Shown here piece by piece: positions 24,338 through 34,739 of a stretch of 64,000 nt of DNA. Every line of letters starts with the position of its first letter. Within the stretch, counting starts at the first letter, position 1. The position numbers were made by a program, and so were the translations under genes. Origin of the DNA: Epiperipatus broadwayi (lineage: Eukaryota; Onychophora; Udeonychophora; Euonychophora; Peripatidae); NCBI GenBank assembly GCA_028023455.1, contig JAQFVV010000182.1, forward strand, positions 1,734,001 to 1,798,000, read 5' to 3'. Below the pieces are notes generated by a model. It searched no databases and had not been told where the DNA came from. It saw only the letters and a list, made by a program, of their open reading frames with translations.

Positions 24338-24380
24338 TCCCCCCAGACTGGTTTTTGCTACTGGCATCCTCAGTGAGATG
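24338..24380 (-). ncRNA. Hammerhead-like motif, UGGGG family, with altered stem II
   Basis: Minus strand: UCUCA (24378-24374), CUGAGGA (24373-24367), stem II UGC-CAGUA-GCA, core AAAA in place of GAAA, then C, CA, GUC and UGGGGGGA. UCUCA pairs with UGGGG as stem I, and the GUC triplet is the classic cleavage site. Stem II keeps pairing with different bases from the copies at 27.1 and 27.6 kb (AGC/GCU). The GAAA change argues against present activity. Confidence 0.5.
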
Positions 24381-24389
24381 CTAGGATAT

Positions 24390-25980
24390 TCAAGCATTAG
24401 ATTAAAAATACCAGGACAAGCCCAGCACTTTATCTAAAGGATAACTATTAAGTAGAAAATCTGAAATTTTCAGACATTCATACATCTTCCAATCCAGCTA
24501 TCTAACTTAAATAACCATATGGGACTGAACCAAATTCGATACACCATATATTAATAACTTTAGCAATATAAAATCACCAAAGCCTTAATAGCAAAAAATA
24601 AAATTCTAAAGAAATAAAGTCATATGTCACATGACCTAATTTAACAAGCTTGTTTTAAAATCTGTATTTTGGAATATAGTCATTGTAAAATTTCCTTTTT
24701 ATTAGTGTGGTATAAGCTGATATATATGTTCATTACATGTGTATATATATTTAATTGTAATATTAATAGTAAATCTCAGGTATTCTTTCTTTATTATATT
24801 TATGATTTATTACTTTAGTCATCACGTAATAATGTCTACAGGTAATTCCAACATTAATTGAGATTATCTAAAATAATATTGTTTTTCTTTAAATTATTTA
24901 TCTATCTATGTATTATCCTCTCAATAGTCTTTTCTCCAATGCAAACATAACAAATCCTCCAGTGATCCTGAGCTCCATGCTCTGAACTAAGCAGGGTATA
25001 ATAACTATAAGAACTGCAATAATGACTCCAGAGGAAAGTATCTTCACATGTGATATTTCTTACAAGAAAGTGGTGTCTTGAATAGGGTAAACCTTGCACA
25101 TTCAAATAAATCCTTATGAATGAATGTTAAGTAAGATTATCTGAGATAGGATTTGATACATGATGATCAGGAAATATAATGAGGGTATCATATATAAACA
25201 ATTTGTTAAGGAACAGAAGGATTGATCATTATCATCAATATCCATTTTAATTAAAAATTAAATGGTTAATTTTTGCTAAATTGATGAAATTCATATTGTT
25301 TTAGAATAATTTGGTTATATATGAATAGTCAGTATAAACATCATTATCATCATCATCATCAGTAAGACAGAGCTACAATGTAATAAATTTATCGGGTTTC
25401 TTAATTTAATTTTATTAGATTCTTATTTTGAAAGAGCAAATATATTATTTGATGGTCAGTAGTAGACAATGTTAGATATCAAGATGTTATATCTCAGAAA
25501 CAAATTTGAAGGACACATTTTTCTATCAAAATAAAAACTCCTTTTGATCTTGATAGGTTTTTTTTTTTTTTGACTTATTGATATAATTAAAAAAACTTTT
25601 AATCTTTTTTTTTAAAAAAAAAATTGAGGATTATGTAACAATTCATAACTGAAAGATAATATTTAGTATAAATTTTTTAATTTCTTTTACTGTGTAAGTG
25701 GAAATGATTATATTTCCATTATGTAACTAATAAAGTTTTTTAATTTGAAATTGTTATTGCCTTATGCAGCTGAATCTATGGTCATTGAATGTGATATGAT
25801 ATCTGAGCAACTAAACATTTGATTACTTTTATACTTATTCAATTCTCACAATCCATACATATGTATATATGGTAATGAGGCAAATTAATAAAAATACCAT
25901 GTCATATTAGCAGCATATTTTTGTCATATATAGCAAACAGATGAATATACATGCAAATCATGAACTTTTTTTTAACAGAT
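24390..25980. other. No gene seen; ATC microsatellite
   Basis: Mostly AT-rich. A short catcatcatcatcatcag microsatellite lies near 25340-25365, like the tails of the RTE LINEs. The minus strand at 24930-25105 is relatively GC-rich with an open frame of 67 codons that I could not assign. Confidence 0.4.
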
Positions 25981-25984
25981 AGAA

Positions 25985-26610
25985 TCCTAAACAGATAATG
26001 GAAAGTACTGATAACTCAAGTGCTTTATCAGCTAGCTGTAAACAAAAAAATCTTCAACTTTTGTTTGGAAAACCAATTTAAATATTTTAGATTTTTAAAT
26101 AGAAAGATGAATTTGAATGTTAAAATACATCACAGACTCCAACGCTCTGTTGTTGCTGCATTTAAAAGGCTACAAAATGAAGTATTCATCATTGTGAAGC
26201 AATTATTTCAATTATATTAGTTGTATATAATCAAATTTATTGTCCAGAAATAAAACCCAAGACAGTCTACTAAAGTAACATAAAGACCCTAGGGAATTCC
26301 ATTTATGAATGATGATAAACTCACAACTCAAATCAATCTGTCCTTCAGCTTTCTAAAGTGGTAATATTGTAAGGTTGGGTCAAGTAGATGGAGAGTAGCA
26401 TTCCATATAAAAAGATTTTAAATACAGTTTTCACAAATATTCAGACTCCACTTACAATATAAACATTATCTTAAAATTGTTCTAAAAGAGTGCAATATTG
26501 ATTTTTTCATTGAGAGGGTTATGGCTGATGATTAGAATGCAATGGAGAGCTACAATTATAGATCTTAAAATCTTTTGGAAAGAAGTCTTTTGTACAAGAA
26601 ATTAAAAAAC
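25985..26610 (+). pseudogene. LINE fragment (family X), reverse-transcriptase C-terminal region
   Basis: The open frame at 26020-26220 contains NQFKYFRFLNRK and VKIHHRLQRSVVAAFKRLQN, matching the conserved NVSQFKYLGS...EIQHRL block downstream of the RT domain in many invertebrate LINEs. The same block occurs on the minus strand near 43400. Downstream (26360-26580) broken frames read like the LINE C-terminus (RMQWRATIIDL). Confidence 0.7.
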
Positions 26611-26619
26611 AACAGTACT

Positions 26620-27085
26620 AATAAATAAATAAAAAGATCAGCATGTATATTTGTGTCATCTTTGGAGGTCATACATGAATTTGAGCGGTCATAATAAAAC
26701 TTATATTTTAATTTATTTCTCTCTCTCTTTTTGTTTCTCTTGAAAGTAACATGATATAGTCACTTACAATGTCTATTAATTAATTATACATAAACACATA
26801 AAAATTTGAATTGTAAATTGTTATTGTAATAATTAAAAAAAAAAAGTAATCCCTATTTTAGAGAAATTTATTGAATATATTTAATAAACTATGTATATGC
26901 TGAAATTGATAGAAGAAAAAAAAAACAATAATTAAACAACTATAACATAACATGATCACCATTTCTTATGCTTACACAATCTGTTAAAACAGTAGCACCT
27001 TGCTCCAATACAATATTACTATCTAGTACAAATCATAGTAGAAGATTAGGGTATCAAAATTACTATCTAGTGTTTACACATCCAT
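26620..27085. other. No gene seen
   Basis: AT-rich with homopolymer runs; nothing recognisable. Confidence 0.4.
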
Positions 27086-27089
27086 TATC

Positions 27090-27131
27090 CCCAGACTAGT
27101 TTCTAGCTTGTGGCTTTTATCAGTGAGAAGT
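27090..27131 (-). ncRNA. Hammerhead-like motif, UGGGG family
   Basis: Minus strand: UUCUCA, CUGAUAA (27123-27117; one change from CUGANGA), AAGC-CACAA-GCUA, intact GAAA, C, UA, GUC, UGGGGA. Stem I UCUCA/UGGGG is kept. It is the best GAAA-preserving copy of this family. Confidence 0.5.
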
Positions 27132-27552
27132 TTTGGATCTGAGAAAACTGCATTTACATATTTGGATCTAATGCATCCCCTCCAGCAGCCATATTTTACC
27201 TTTTTTAGTTAACTATAAACCCAAACTGAAAATCCAATAATGTTTTCAAGCCAAACTAATTTGTTTGTATAGTCATATATAACTAAACTCAGTTCAATAT
27301 CTATATATTTTGGTGTCTTTATTTTTTAATAAATAGTCACCAACACTCTTTGGTTAGGATTGGTATGAAACCATTTACATCACATGATCACCAGATCTAT
27401 ATGACTATACAAATGAATTATCTTGGATTGAAAACATCACTGATTTTCAGTTTGAGCTCATAGCTTTATAGTTAAAATAAAAAGGTAAAAAGTAATTGTT
27501 AGAGGGATGCATTAGATCCAAATATCTAAATACAGTTCTCTCAGATCCACAG

Positions 27553-27595
27553 CTGTTCACTGATGAAAGCCATAAGCTAAAAACTAGTCTGGGGA
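27553..27595 (+). ncRNA. Hammerhead-like motif, UGGGG family
   Basis: CTGATGA is intact (27560-27566), followed by AAGC-CATAA-GCTA, AAAA replacing GAAA (27580-27583), then C, TA, GTC (27587-27589) and TGGGGA. It is the partner of the minus-strand motif at 27090-27131. Confidence 0.5.
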
Positions 27596-28163
27596 CATTG
27601 GATGAGTAGGCATTAAATATGGATTTTGATCATTAACCTTCTAGCATCCAATGATTACTATAGTTTGCACTATGTGGCAATATTGAATAAAATAAGTTAC
27701 TACTATAAAAGCAATAATTAACGACTTTTTCTATAGTATTTATAAAAACCAGATTTAGGAGCTAAAACTTAAAATTTTTGTTTATTTCAATCTTTGCTTA
27801 TCTTTTTATCTATGACTTCAGTTATTGTTTTTTTCATATTTAAGGTTTCTTACAGAATTTCAGCAAAATACATAGACTTTCCAAATCAATATATTTTACT
27901 TTTTTTTTTTCCTTTTAAAAATGTGTTTCATTATAACTTAACTAAAAAATAAAAATAGATCGATAAGCTAGAATTAAAACTTTTGATATATGGTATTATA
28001 TAATAATACATAAATAGAACAATGTGTATATGTTGATAAATTTTCTAATTTATGAAGCAAAAATGTACATAAATCTACGTGTTCATTCAATGAGCATTTC
28101 ATCATATTTTTAAAATGTTTTAAAAGATTTAACTAATTTGAATAATAAAAATAAATATCTCAC

Positions 28164-28382
28164 TTTCTTCTTGTAGTTTCGCTAAAGCTTTGATGTCTAT
28201 CACACTTGTTAATGAACTTGCTCCACTAGATGGCGCTTGCTGCGGAGTACTGGTTCCAAGTGGTTCTGACATATTTGAATCTAAGGAAAGATCAAGTGAC
28301 TGATTATCAATGCAAGGTGGAGTTACATCTGCTTGTTTCCTAACTCTTGTGAAAGTACTGGAGTCAATAATTCTTGTAGCTC
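28164..28382 (-). CDS. SLAIN: SLAIN-like gene, internal exon carrying the QEES motif
   Basis: This 219-nt exon is the strongest host coding signal in the window. The acceptor is tttttttttgcctag and the donor GAAGAAA|gtgaga, and both junctions share the phase of the other exons. It encodes 73 residues: ATRIIDSSTFTRVRKQADVT, then PPCIDNQSLDLSLDSNMSEP, a Ser/Pro/Gln linker, and SVIDIKALAKLQEE. Joined to the 20.2 kb microexon it gives DIKALAKLQEESLRQ followed by SSPRRHS. SLAIN1 and SLAIN2 carry TDVQI(L/M)AR(L/M)QEESLRQ followed by a Ser-rich stretch, preceded by a Ser/Asp-rich segment, as here. SLAIN proteins bind EB and ch-TOG proteins at growing microtubule ends and promote microtubule growth. 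The assignment is from memory of the motif, not a search. Confidence 0.8.
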
Positions 28383-28389
28383 CTAGGCA

Positions 28390-29860
28390 AAAAAAAATTG
28401 ATTTGACAAACGTTTTATATAATGTATTTTTTTTATTATTAATCAAACTGGAAAATTAATTACAACAAAATATTCAAAACAATAACTATGACTGGATAAA
28501 TTTATTAAAATAAATAATTAATAGTAAGCAACAAAATAAAAATTAATAAGGAAAATAAAATTAAGGTGTGTGTTTAGGGGGGGAGGGTATTTTTAAAACA
28601 AACACATTGTTTTTGTTAAGTAGAAATGTAAAATTGATAAAGTATTGCAAATCTAAATCAAGTGCTATACAAGTAACTGAAGGAAGTGAATTAAATTTTG
28701 ATACTTTTCAAAATCAGAAACGTCATAATTGCTAGACCATGAAAGACCAGCTTACACACGAAAACAATTCCCACCTAATGATGTGTCTATCACGTGATCT
28801 CTTATAATTTTCTCCTATGTTCAAAAATAAGAGAAAATTATAAGAATTAGGACTTTAAACATATACATATGAAAAACTAATGGATATTATTTTTTTTCTT
28901 GAATATTTGTAGCTTTAATTATATTAAAAGTAATTTGAAAATATCTGCTAGAAACAACAAAGAACAGGGATTGAATATTCACCCACATCATACAATAGAG
29001 AACAATAATAGCAAGAACTTCATATATTTTAGAAAACCTAATTCAAAACCTTACAAAAAAACTTATTACACAAACAAAAGTTTTGTTATTTAATTTAAAT
29101 TATTAATAAAATAAAATAAATAAGTTTATAGCTTTATGTATTTTTTCTTTTCCCATAATGCTTTTCTAAAAGTGCCATATTATTTTTTTTGATAGTGAAT
29201 AGCTAGGGGGCAGCATACAATCAAAATCAGTCTGACGTCTTTCAAACATGAAATTGACATTATAAATTTAAAAAGAAGTGCCAATATTAAAAATCATTTA
29301 TACTTATATATAATTATTTACTTAAAATAAAGAAATGCATATTAGATATTAAAAATAGATGTATTTGTATTTAAATATTAAAAATATAAACGTAATTTTA
29401 TATATACAATTTACAAATTTAATCATAAAATAGTAATTTTTATTTCTAGAATGCATTTTTAAAAAAGACAAAGATTAAACAAAAAATAGAAGGGTGTATG
29501 TGTGCAATTTCATTACAATTCTCAAATTTATCTGGAATAAAAAATTGTTAAATCATTCAGTTTGTAACGAGCCGGTAAAGATATGTAAACATCTACTGAT
29601 CAGAAAACAGTGTGAGTGCTCTAATTAATTGATAATTAGCCAATATAGCTATAACTCTGAAACATTAGTTCATTGTAAGAGTGAATGGCTATAATTGAAA
29701 AGATTCCTGGATTAATTTCTGACTTTTTTTACTATTCTTAAAAAAAAAAAAAAATTCAAACTGAAATTGAATGTACATTTAACATGGTGCCTAAACAACA
29801 AATAGTCTTGAAAAGTCTTTACATTTAATATTCAAATACATGTATATCGTCTATATTAAA
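28390..29860. other. Intronic AT-rich block with a 14-bp perfect hairpin
   Basis: No gene is apparent. At 28801-28844 cttataattttctc and its exact reverse complement gagaaaattataag stand 16 bp apart, possibly the remains of a very small MITE. The open frame at 28899-29093 is lysine/asparagine-rich and looks fortuitous. Confidence 0.45.
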
Positions 29861-29867
29861 TTTAATG

Positions 29868-30345
29868 TAGACAGGACTTGAACTCAGACTTTCAAACTCC
29901 CTATATCTATCCACTCCATCTTATACAACCAATACACATGACCACATATATGTGAAAAAGTTAAATGATCTCCAATATATATATTTCGTGCCAAAACCAA
30001 CACTCATCAGTTGGTCCAGATCACCATCTCCACAGATATATACAACCAGTGCTCAGTTTACATTAAGATAGAAAATTTTCAAATTGTAATGGACAAGCTT
30101 CAATCTTCTCCACTCTCCAGACTCATCAGCCATCCTAATCCAAAGATGGAATGCTCAAAGCTCATGTGGAATATATGTGGGAGATGATGATCTGAATCAA
30201 ATAATGAGCATGAAATATGTATATTGGAGATCATTTATCTTTTTCACATGTATGTGGTTATGTATATCAGTTGTATAAGATGGAGTAAATAGATGTAGGA
30301 AGCTTGAAAATCTGAGTTCAAGTCCTGTCAAATTCATTATATTAT
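29868..30345. mobile_element. Inverted pair of retrozyme-like elements (copy 3 and a partial partner)
   Basis: The left member (29868-30125, minus strand) matches 7722-7985. The right member (about 30180-30345, plus strand) repeats its tRNA-like body: ttggagatcatttatctttt, then gtatatcagttgtataagat and gagttcaagtcctgtc. The latter is a good B box at the 3' end. Both members diverge from a shared centre at about 30125-30180. No protein is encoded. Confidence 0.72.
29966..30023 (-). ncRNA. Hammerhead ribozyme candidate, type I, best copy
   Basis: Minus strand, 5' to 3': stem I outer strand UGAUC, internal UGGA, inner strand CCAA, CUGAUGA (30010-30004), stem II GUGU-UGGUUUUG-GCAC, GAAA (29987-29984), stem III UA.UA with a tiny loop (29983-29976, ending in the cleavage triplet AUA), then UUGG and AGAUCA returning to close stem I. 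Every invariant core base is present: CUGAUGA, GAAA, and U-A before the scissile bond, predicted between 29976 and 29975. The minimal stem III is the form known from Penelope-like elements and animal retrozymes. Cleavage has not been shown; the pairing is from direct reading. Confidence 0.68.
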
Positions 30346-30459
30346 AAATGAATAGTTTCATACTCAATGTTATCTTATGAGGAACATCTTAAGTTTACTA
30401 TTACTTCAATTTTACTGTTTAAAGTCTGAGATTAAAGTAAACATTAAATTAACAACAAC

Positions 30460-31440
30460 ATTTTACCCCCGTTCTTTTAACCTTGTTTACCCGCGAGAAG
30501 TTTTGTCTTTGTTCCCACTACCGTGGATATTCCTGAAAACAAAGGGTGTTGTTCTTGGGCCCCACCGCCAACCGGGTTTGGGGCGTCAACGAGAACAAAG
30601 CAAAACATCCTAACAAGTCTTATGTCTTTTGTACGAGTTTTTTGTTATAACCATTAATCTAACCAGGTCTCCCGGATCTTATCTAAATTTATCCTATTTC
30701 GCTATACCCTTACCAATAAATCCCTTTATCACCTATAAATATATCAATATTCAGCCCGCCCTTTATTCGACACATATATAATTCTGCTCAATAGTGCAAT
30801 TATACTCGGGTTTTTTAGTTGTTATTTTATTTAATTTTAAAGAGCCTTTATAGTAATTATATTGGGTAACACAGTTTCTTTATTAAGACACATTCACGAA
30901 CAATTTTGTCCGTCAATTTACCTAGTTCCCATCAAAGCGTCTTTATAACTCTCCAAGTACTCGGTAGAATACGGATGCAACAGTCCAATAGGGTTATCGA
31001 ATAGCTTATCCCAGAGTGTGATTCACTCGCTATGACAGGGTCCAATTTTCAAAGATCTTTCATCACCATTACCTTGATGAAACAAAATTCTTATTTTAAT
31101 ACGTTGTAAGTCCCTTCAGGTGAGTTCACGACAGTGTCCACTGGGCCGATTAAAGAAACTCACTATAGAATTACCCCGAAAATTTTGGGTGGGAAAATAT
31201 TACTGACTTCTTAAGAAAAAATTTCCTCCACACAATCTGCAGTTCAAGCCCGTCTCTTTTTTCTATCTATTCTCTCCTTTCGAGCACAACAAAAGTTCTT
31301 TTGTTTTTCCTTTAACTTTGTAAAATTTTCTCGTGTATCCTCCACTGACCAGTTCTTCCATTGTTTTAAAAATACCCCTTGACCAGTTTTCAGACTTCTC
31401 GAGCCAGTTATTGTAAACTGCCTACAGCAATTATTCATTT
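30460..31440. other. Compositionally distinct block, less AT-rich than its surroundings
   Basis: G and C are clearly more frequent here than on either side, with CpG-containing words such as ccgcgag, gaccctgtcatagcg, cccgg and gtcgtgaac. A tataaatatat element lies near 30737. The minus strand near 31438-31244 has an open frame of 64 codons, rich in Lys/Arg/Cys, without a recognised domain. It may be a solo LTR or 5' region of an unrecognised retroelement, or a recent insertion. Clear TG...CA ends were not found. Confidence 0.45.
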
Positions 31441-31651
31441 CTATTTTGTCCTCATATGTTCAAGAGATTAATTAAAAAGAAAAATGTTGAAATATTATTA
31501 AAACTTTAAAAAAAAACTTAATGGATAAAATATATCGATAATCAATTACACTTTATACAGTCTATATATAATTGATTGTAACCATCACGATAATACATAC
31601 GCATATTGTACACTATATTTACATATGCATACACACATAACTTTCGCACTC

Positions 31652-31772
31652 CTTGTAACAGGGTTCGAATGACTATTTACATATATATCTTTTCGCATAT
31701 AATCGCTCCATATCAACACTCTCAATTAGCACTATTGCCTTATCTCTTGTACTCGAACCCCGTCTGTTACAA
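31652..31772. repeat. Small element with inverted B-box-like ends
   Basis: Left ttgtaacagggttcgaatga and right, on the opposite strand, ttgtaacagacggggttcga form imperfect terminal inverted repeats 121 bp apart. Each end contains a GGTTCGA B-box-like core. It could be an inverted SINE pair or a small MITE. Confidence 0.45.
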
Positions 31773-32179
31773 TATTATGTAAACCATACTAGTCATAAAT
31801 ATGATCTATAAGTGGACAAACTTAAATATATGAGAGAAAACTAAGAACAAATTTGATCTCAGGGAATTAATTACTTGGAACAATGATTTCAAAATGATTT
31901 TACCCTTGAGATTACTAGAAAATTATAGTTTGAATTTTGTTTCATATTTTGATAATACTTATGTTTTAAATTGACATACAAAAAACTTTCCAAAAAATCA
32001 AAGATATCTACAATTAGCATAAAAGTAAAGTCAGTAAAATAATGTAGACTTTTGAAACTGTACAAAGTATATAATGTAAAGAGTACAGAACTTTGCACTT
32101 GACTCTACATACATAAAAGATTTTAACTAGAATTATTTCCTATAAATTAAAAATTCAACTGAAGAAAATTTGTTAGATC

Positions 32180-33650
32180 ATTATTTTGGATTAAGAAGAA
32201 ATAGGGGTAAAAATGAAAAAATTTTCAGTCTTTGAAAACAAAGTGAGAAATCCTTCAAAATAATTAGAAAAATAGTTGTTGTTGACATAGAAATGGCATT
32301 TTTAATGTGGACTGGAAGATAATGCTCAAATTTGAAACCATATTTTGGAGACAGAAGATTTATATATCATTTATGCATAAACCAAATTGCTGTTGTTAGA
32401 AGGAAAGGTGATGAGATTAATGTAAGAAGATAAGACAAGATTTTGATCTATTGCTTTTGTTTTAGGTATTTATATTGAAGAAATCATGAGAAAATTTAGT
32501 AATAATATAAAGAAAGTTTTTAAAATAAATAGCAACTGTTTAGTACTATAAGCTTGAATTAGAAAGAGAAAGACTTTTAGCCAAACGATGTAGTTTTTGA
32601 TTATAGAGGGAACTCTCAAACCTCAACACAAGATAGGGACTTTATAAAGATAAGAATGGTGATTTTATCTTTAACCTTATCTTGAATTGAGAGTTCCATT
32701 TATAGTCAAAAACTACATTGTTTGGCTAGTATAAAAATGTTTAAAGCACATATGAAAAAGATTAAAAGTCTTTCTCTTTCTAATTACAGACTTACTAGCT
32801 TTGTAAATGAAATGGTTATAATAGCAGAGACTGAATCTTATTTATAGTTGATATTAAATGAGCTTGATGATCTGTTGAGAACAGATATAAAAATTAACAG
32901 AGAAAAGACAACGATAATGAAATGTTCTACAAAAAAAAAAAAAAAAAATCAAATAACTACAATTTAGATGGAAGAGACTAGAATATATCAGACCTTTTAA
33001 ATATTTGAGAATCTTAATAATATCAAATGATAGAAACAGGACATATGTAAACATTAAAATAGACAAGTGAAAGAAACTTTTAACAAAAAATAATTATCAA
33101 CATCTAAAAATATGCCACCATCACCACTTACCCCATGTTAAAAAACATTCAAGAGCTACATTTTGAATTTGACCTTATATGGATCAGAGACCTGGACATT
33201 GCTTGTATATATAAAAAAAAAAGACAAATTAAAAACCTTTGGGATTTATTGGTATCATATGATAAAGGTACCATAAATAACTGGGATAAAAATGAAGTAT
33301 TGAATTTGATGAGAAAGATAAAAGGTCATTGCTCAAAGAAGAAACAGTGTGTAGTTGATCACTTATTAAGACATTTGAAAGGATAATACATTGTTGTTGA
33401 ATGGAATGGTGAAAGAAAGGCTAGCAAGGGGAAGATCTTGAACAAAATAAATGGATGCAGTTAGAGAGTGGTCTTATAGATTTGTAAAAGCTGAGGATCT
33501 ATATTGCTCACTAATCCATAGGTTAATGAGAGAAAGAAGAGAGACCTAGAATGGCATGAATAAAGATGGTTGCTAGATGTTCAGGCACAAATCCAATGCT
33601 CTTCATTGCTGAAGACAAATAGGAACAGGACTGTCTAATAGGTGAAAAAA
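32180..33650 (+). pseudogene. LINE (family Y) reverse transcriptase and C-terminal region, interrupted
   Basis: Broken plus-strand frames follow the order of a LINE RT. GDRRFIYHLCINQIAVVRRK (32340-32410) corresponds to the block before the catalytic domain. After an inserted fold-back element, EMVIIAETESYL.LILNELD then DLLRTDIKINREKTTIMK (32800-32920) matches the region around and after the FADD box, whose aspartates are replaced here (FVNEMV). LYGSETWTLL stands at 33175-33204, followed by MRKIKGHCSKKKQCVVDHLL (near 33310-33370), equivalent to the IGHILRH stretch near LINE C-termini. It is inactive: frameshifts, stops and the active-site change are all visible. Confidence 0.8.
32557..32786. 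mobile_element. Fold-back element inserted in LINE Y
   Basis: Nested inverted arms: attagaaagagaaagact (32557-) against agtctttctctttctaat (to 32786), and ccaaacgatgtagtttttga with gggaactctcaa against ttgagagttcc and caaaaactacattgtttgg (32686-32725). The right side has about 35 extra bases between the inner and outer arms. It lies between two RT blocks of the LINE, so it inserted after the LINE. Confidence 0.75.
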
Positions 33651-33659
33651 AAAAGAGGC

Positions 33660-34580
33660 AAGTGCTTCAGTTGCTGAAGTGAAATAGCTGCTAATATAGA
33701 ATGTTTTGAATGAAAAAAAATTTCCACTCTCTTTAATCAAAAACTGTTCCATTTCTTAAATAAATTTTTTATTCTCTTTTAAAATTTTCCTGAAGAATCC
33801 TATAACTTTAATTATGTACATATTAATTGAAAAGTAGTCAAAATACTTTAGAAATTTTTTTTTCCATCTTAGTTATGAAATAACACATATTTCTTAACTA
33901 TTCTGAAGATAATGAAATTCATAAATGATAAAATGAATGGTATTCTTAGAATATTGTTAAAAGCTAAAATGTTACTGATGATAGTTTTCCAGGACAACAA
34001 AAGCTCAATGATGTTTTTTAATTTGTGAATTTATAATTATATGTTAAATTTTAATTTATTTGGTTTCATTTTTTAAATTTTATAACTGTTTCTTTTGTGT
34101 GTGTATTGTTTTAACAAATATATTTCTTTTTATTTAATACATATTTTTTTCTTTTTACAAATCTGTAAACCATTTGAAATAAGCAGGTAAAAATGTCTCT
34201 TTTTTTTTTTTTGCAATAAAATTAGTCTAATTGCTGGGCAAAGATTTCTCCAATGATCCCCTCATGGAAAAACTATGAAGGAGATGACTATATTTACTAG
34301 CTCCCCCAATTACTGAATGATAAAGATTTTTTCCATTCTTATTTTACTATCTAATTAAGGATAACTGAATATCCATTTCCTAACAATGTTGGATGACCAA
34401 CTAGGTTGGTTTGGCCAGCTATCTGAGAAACAAAAGCTTAAACCTCTTGAAAAAAAAATCACTTATCTAATCTTTAGATTATAGGTATAGCAGACATTTA
34501 CATCACATCTTTGTGCCAGACATTTCTAAATAAATATTAATAGACTTTTCAATAAGTTTAAAAGGCACAGTTTTTGAGAC
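33660..34580. other. No gene seen
   Basis: AT-rich intronic sequence with homopolymer runs. Confidence 0.4.
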
Positions 34581-34584
34581 TCAC

Positions 34585-34737
34585 CTTGAACAAAATTGAT
34601 TAGTTTAACTCTTACCAAAAACTTGTCTGGAGATTTGGTTGTAACACTACCACTAACACTATTGCTTAGTAGCCACTTATTACTCAAGTTAATAAGAGAT
34701 ATTTCTGGAGAGGAATAGTTAAAGTGAATTATGGTTC
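34585..34737 (-). CDS. Candidate cassette exon of the SLAIN-like gene
   Basis: A 153-nt open block stands between acceptor caatatcttccatag and a consensus donor TTCAAG|gtgagt. It is open in the one frame that matches the phase of the other exons (two bases in, one base out) and would add about 51 residues, including HFNYSSPEISLINLSNKWLL and TKSPDKFLVRVKL. The peptide is less Ser/Pro-rich than its neighbours and I do not recognise it in SLAIN proteins. It could be a lineage-specific cassette, an exon recruited from a repeat, or chance. Confidence 0.42.
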
Positions 34738-34739
34738 CT

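Larger units (their letters stand above)
27088..27600. mobile_element. Inverted pair of hammerhead-bearing repeats
   Basis: The left arm (27088-27282) and right arm (27400-27600) are inverted copies: ccagactagtttctagcttg against caagct-like taagctaaaaactagtctgg, atttggatctaatgcatccc against gggatgcattagatccaaat, and tgtatagtcatat against atatgactataca. A dissimilar centre of about 117 bp separates them. Each arm has a hammerhead-like core at its outer end reading outward. Sequence just right of it (27620-27690) also matches the region right of the 36.3 kb motif. Confidence 0.75.

Noticed and set aside
24902-25105. Possible exon on the minus strand, relatively GC-rich
   Set aside because: No splice sites in the phase of the host gene and no recognisable peptide.
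25335-25370. Tandem CATCAT array as a CRISPR-like repeat
   Set aside because: A simple trinucleotide microsatellite in a eukaryotic context, without spacers.
30377-30613. 78-codon plus-strand frame in the GC-shifted block
   Set aside because: Switches from low-complexity to Pro/Gly/Arg-rich without a domain; probably fortuitous.
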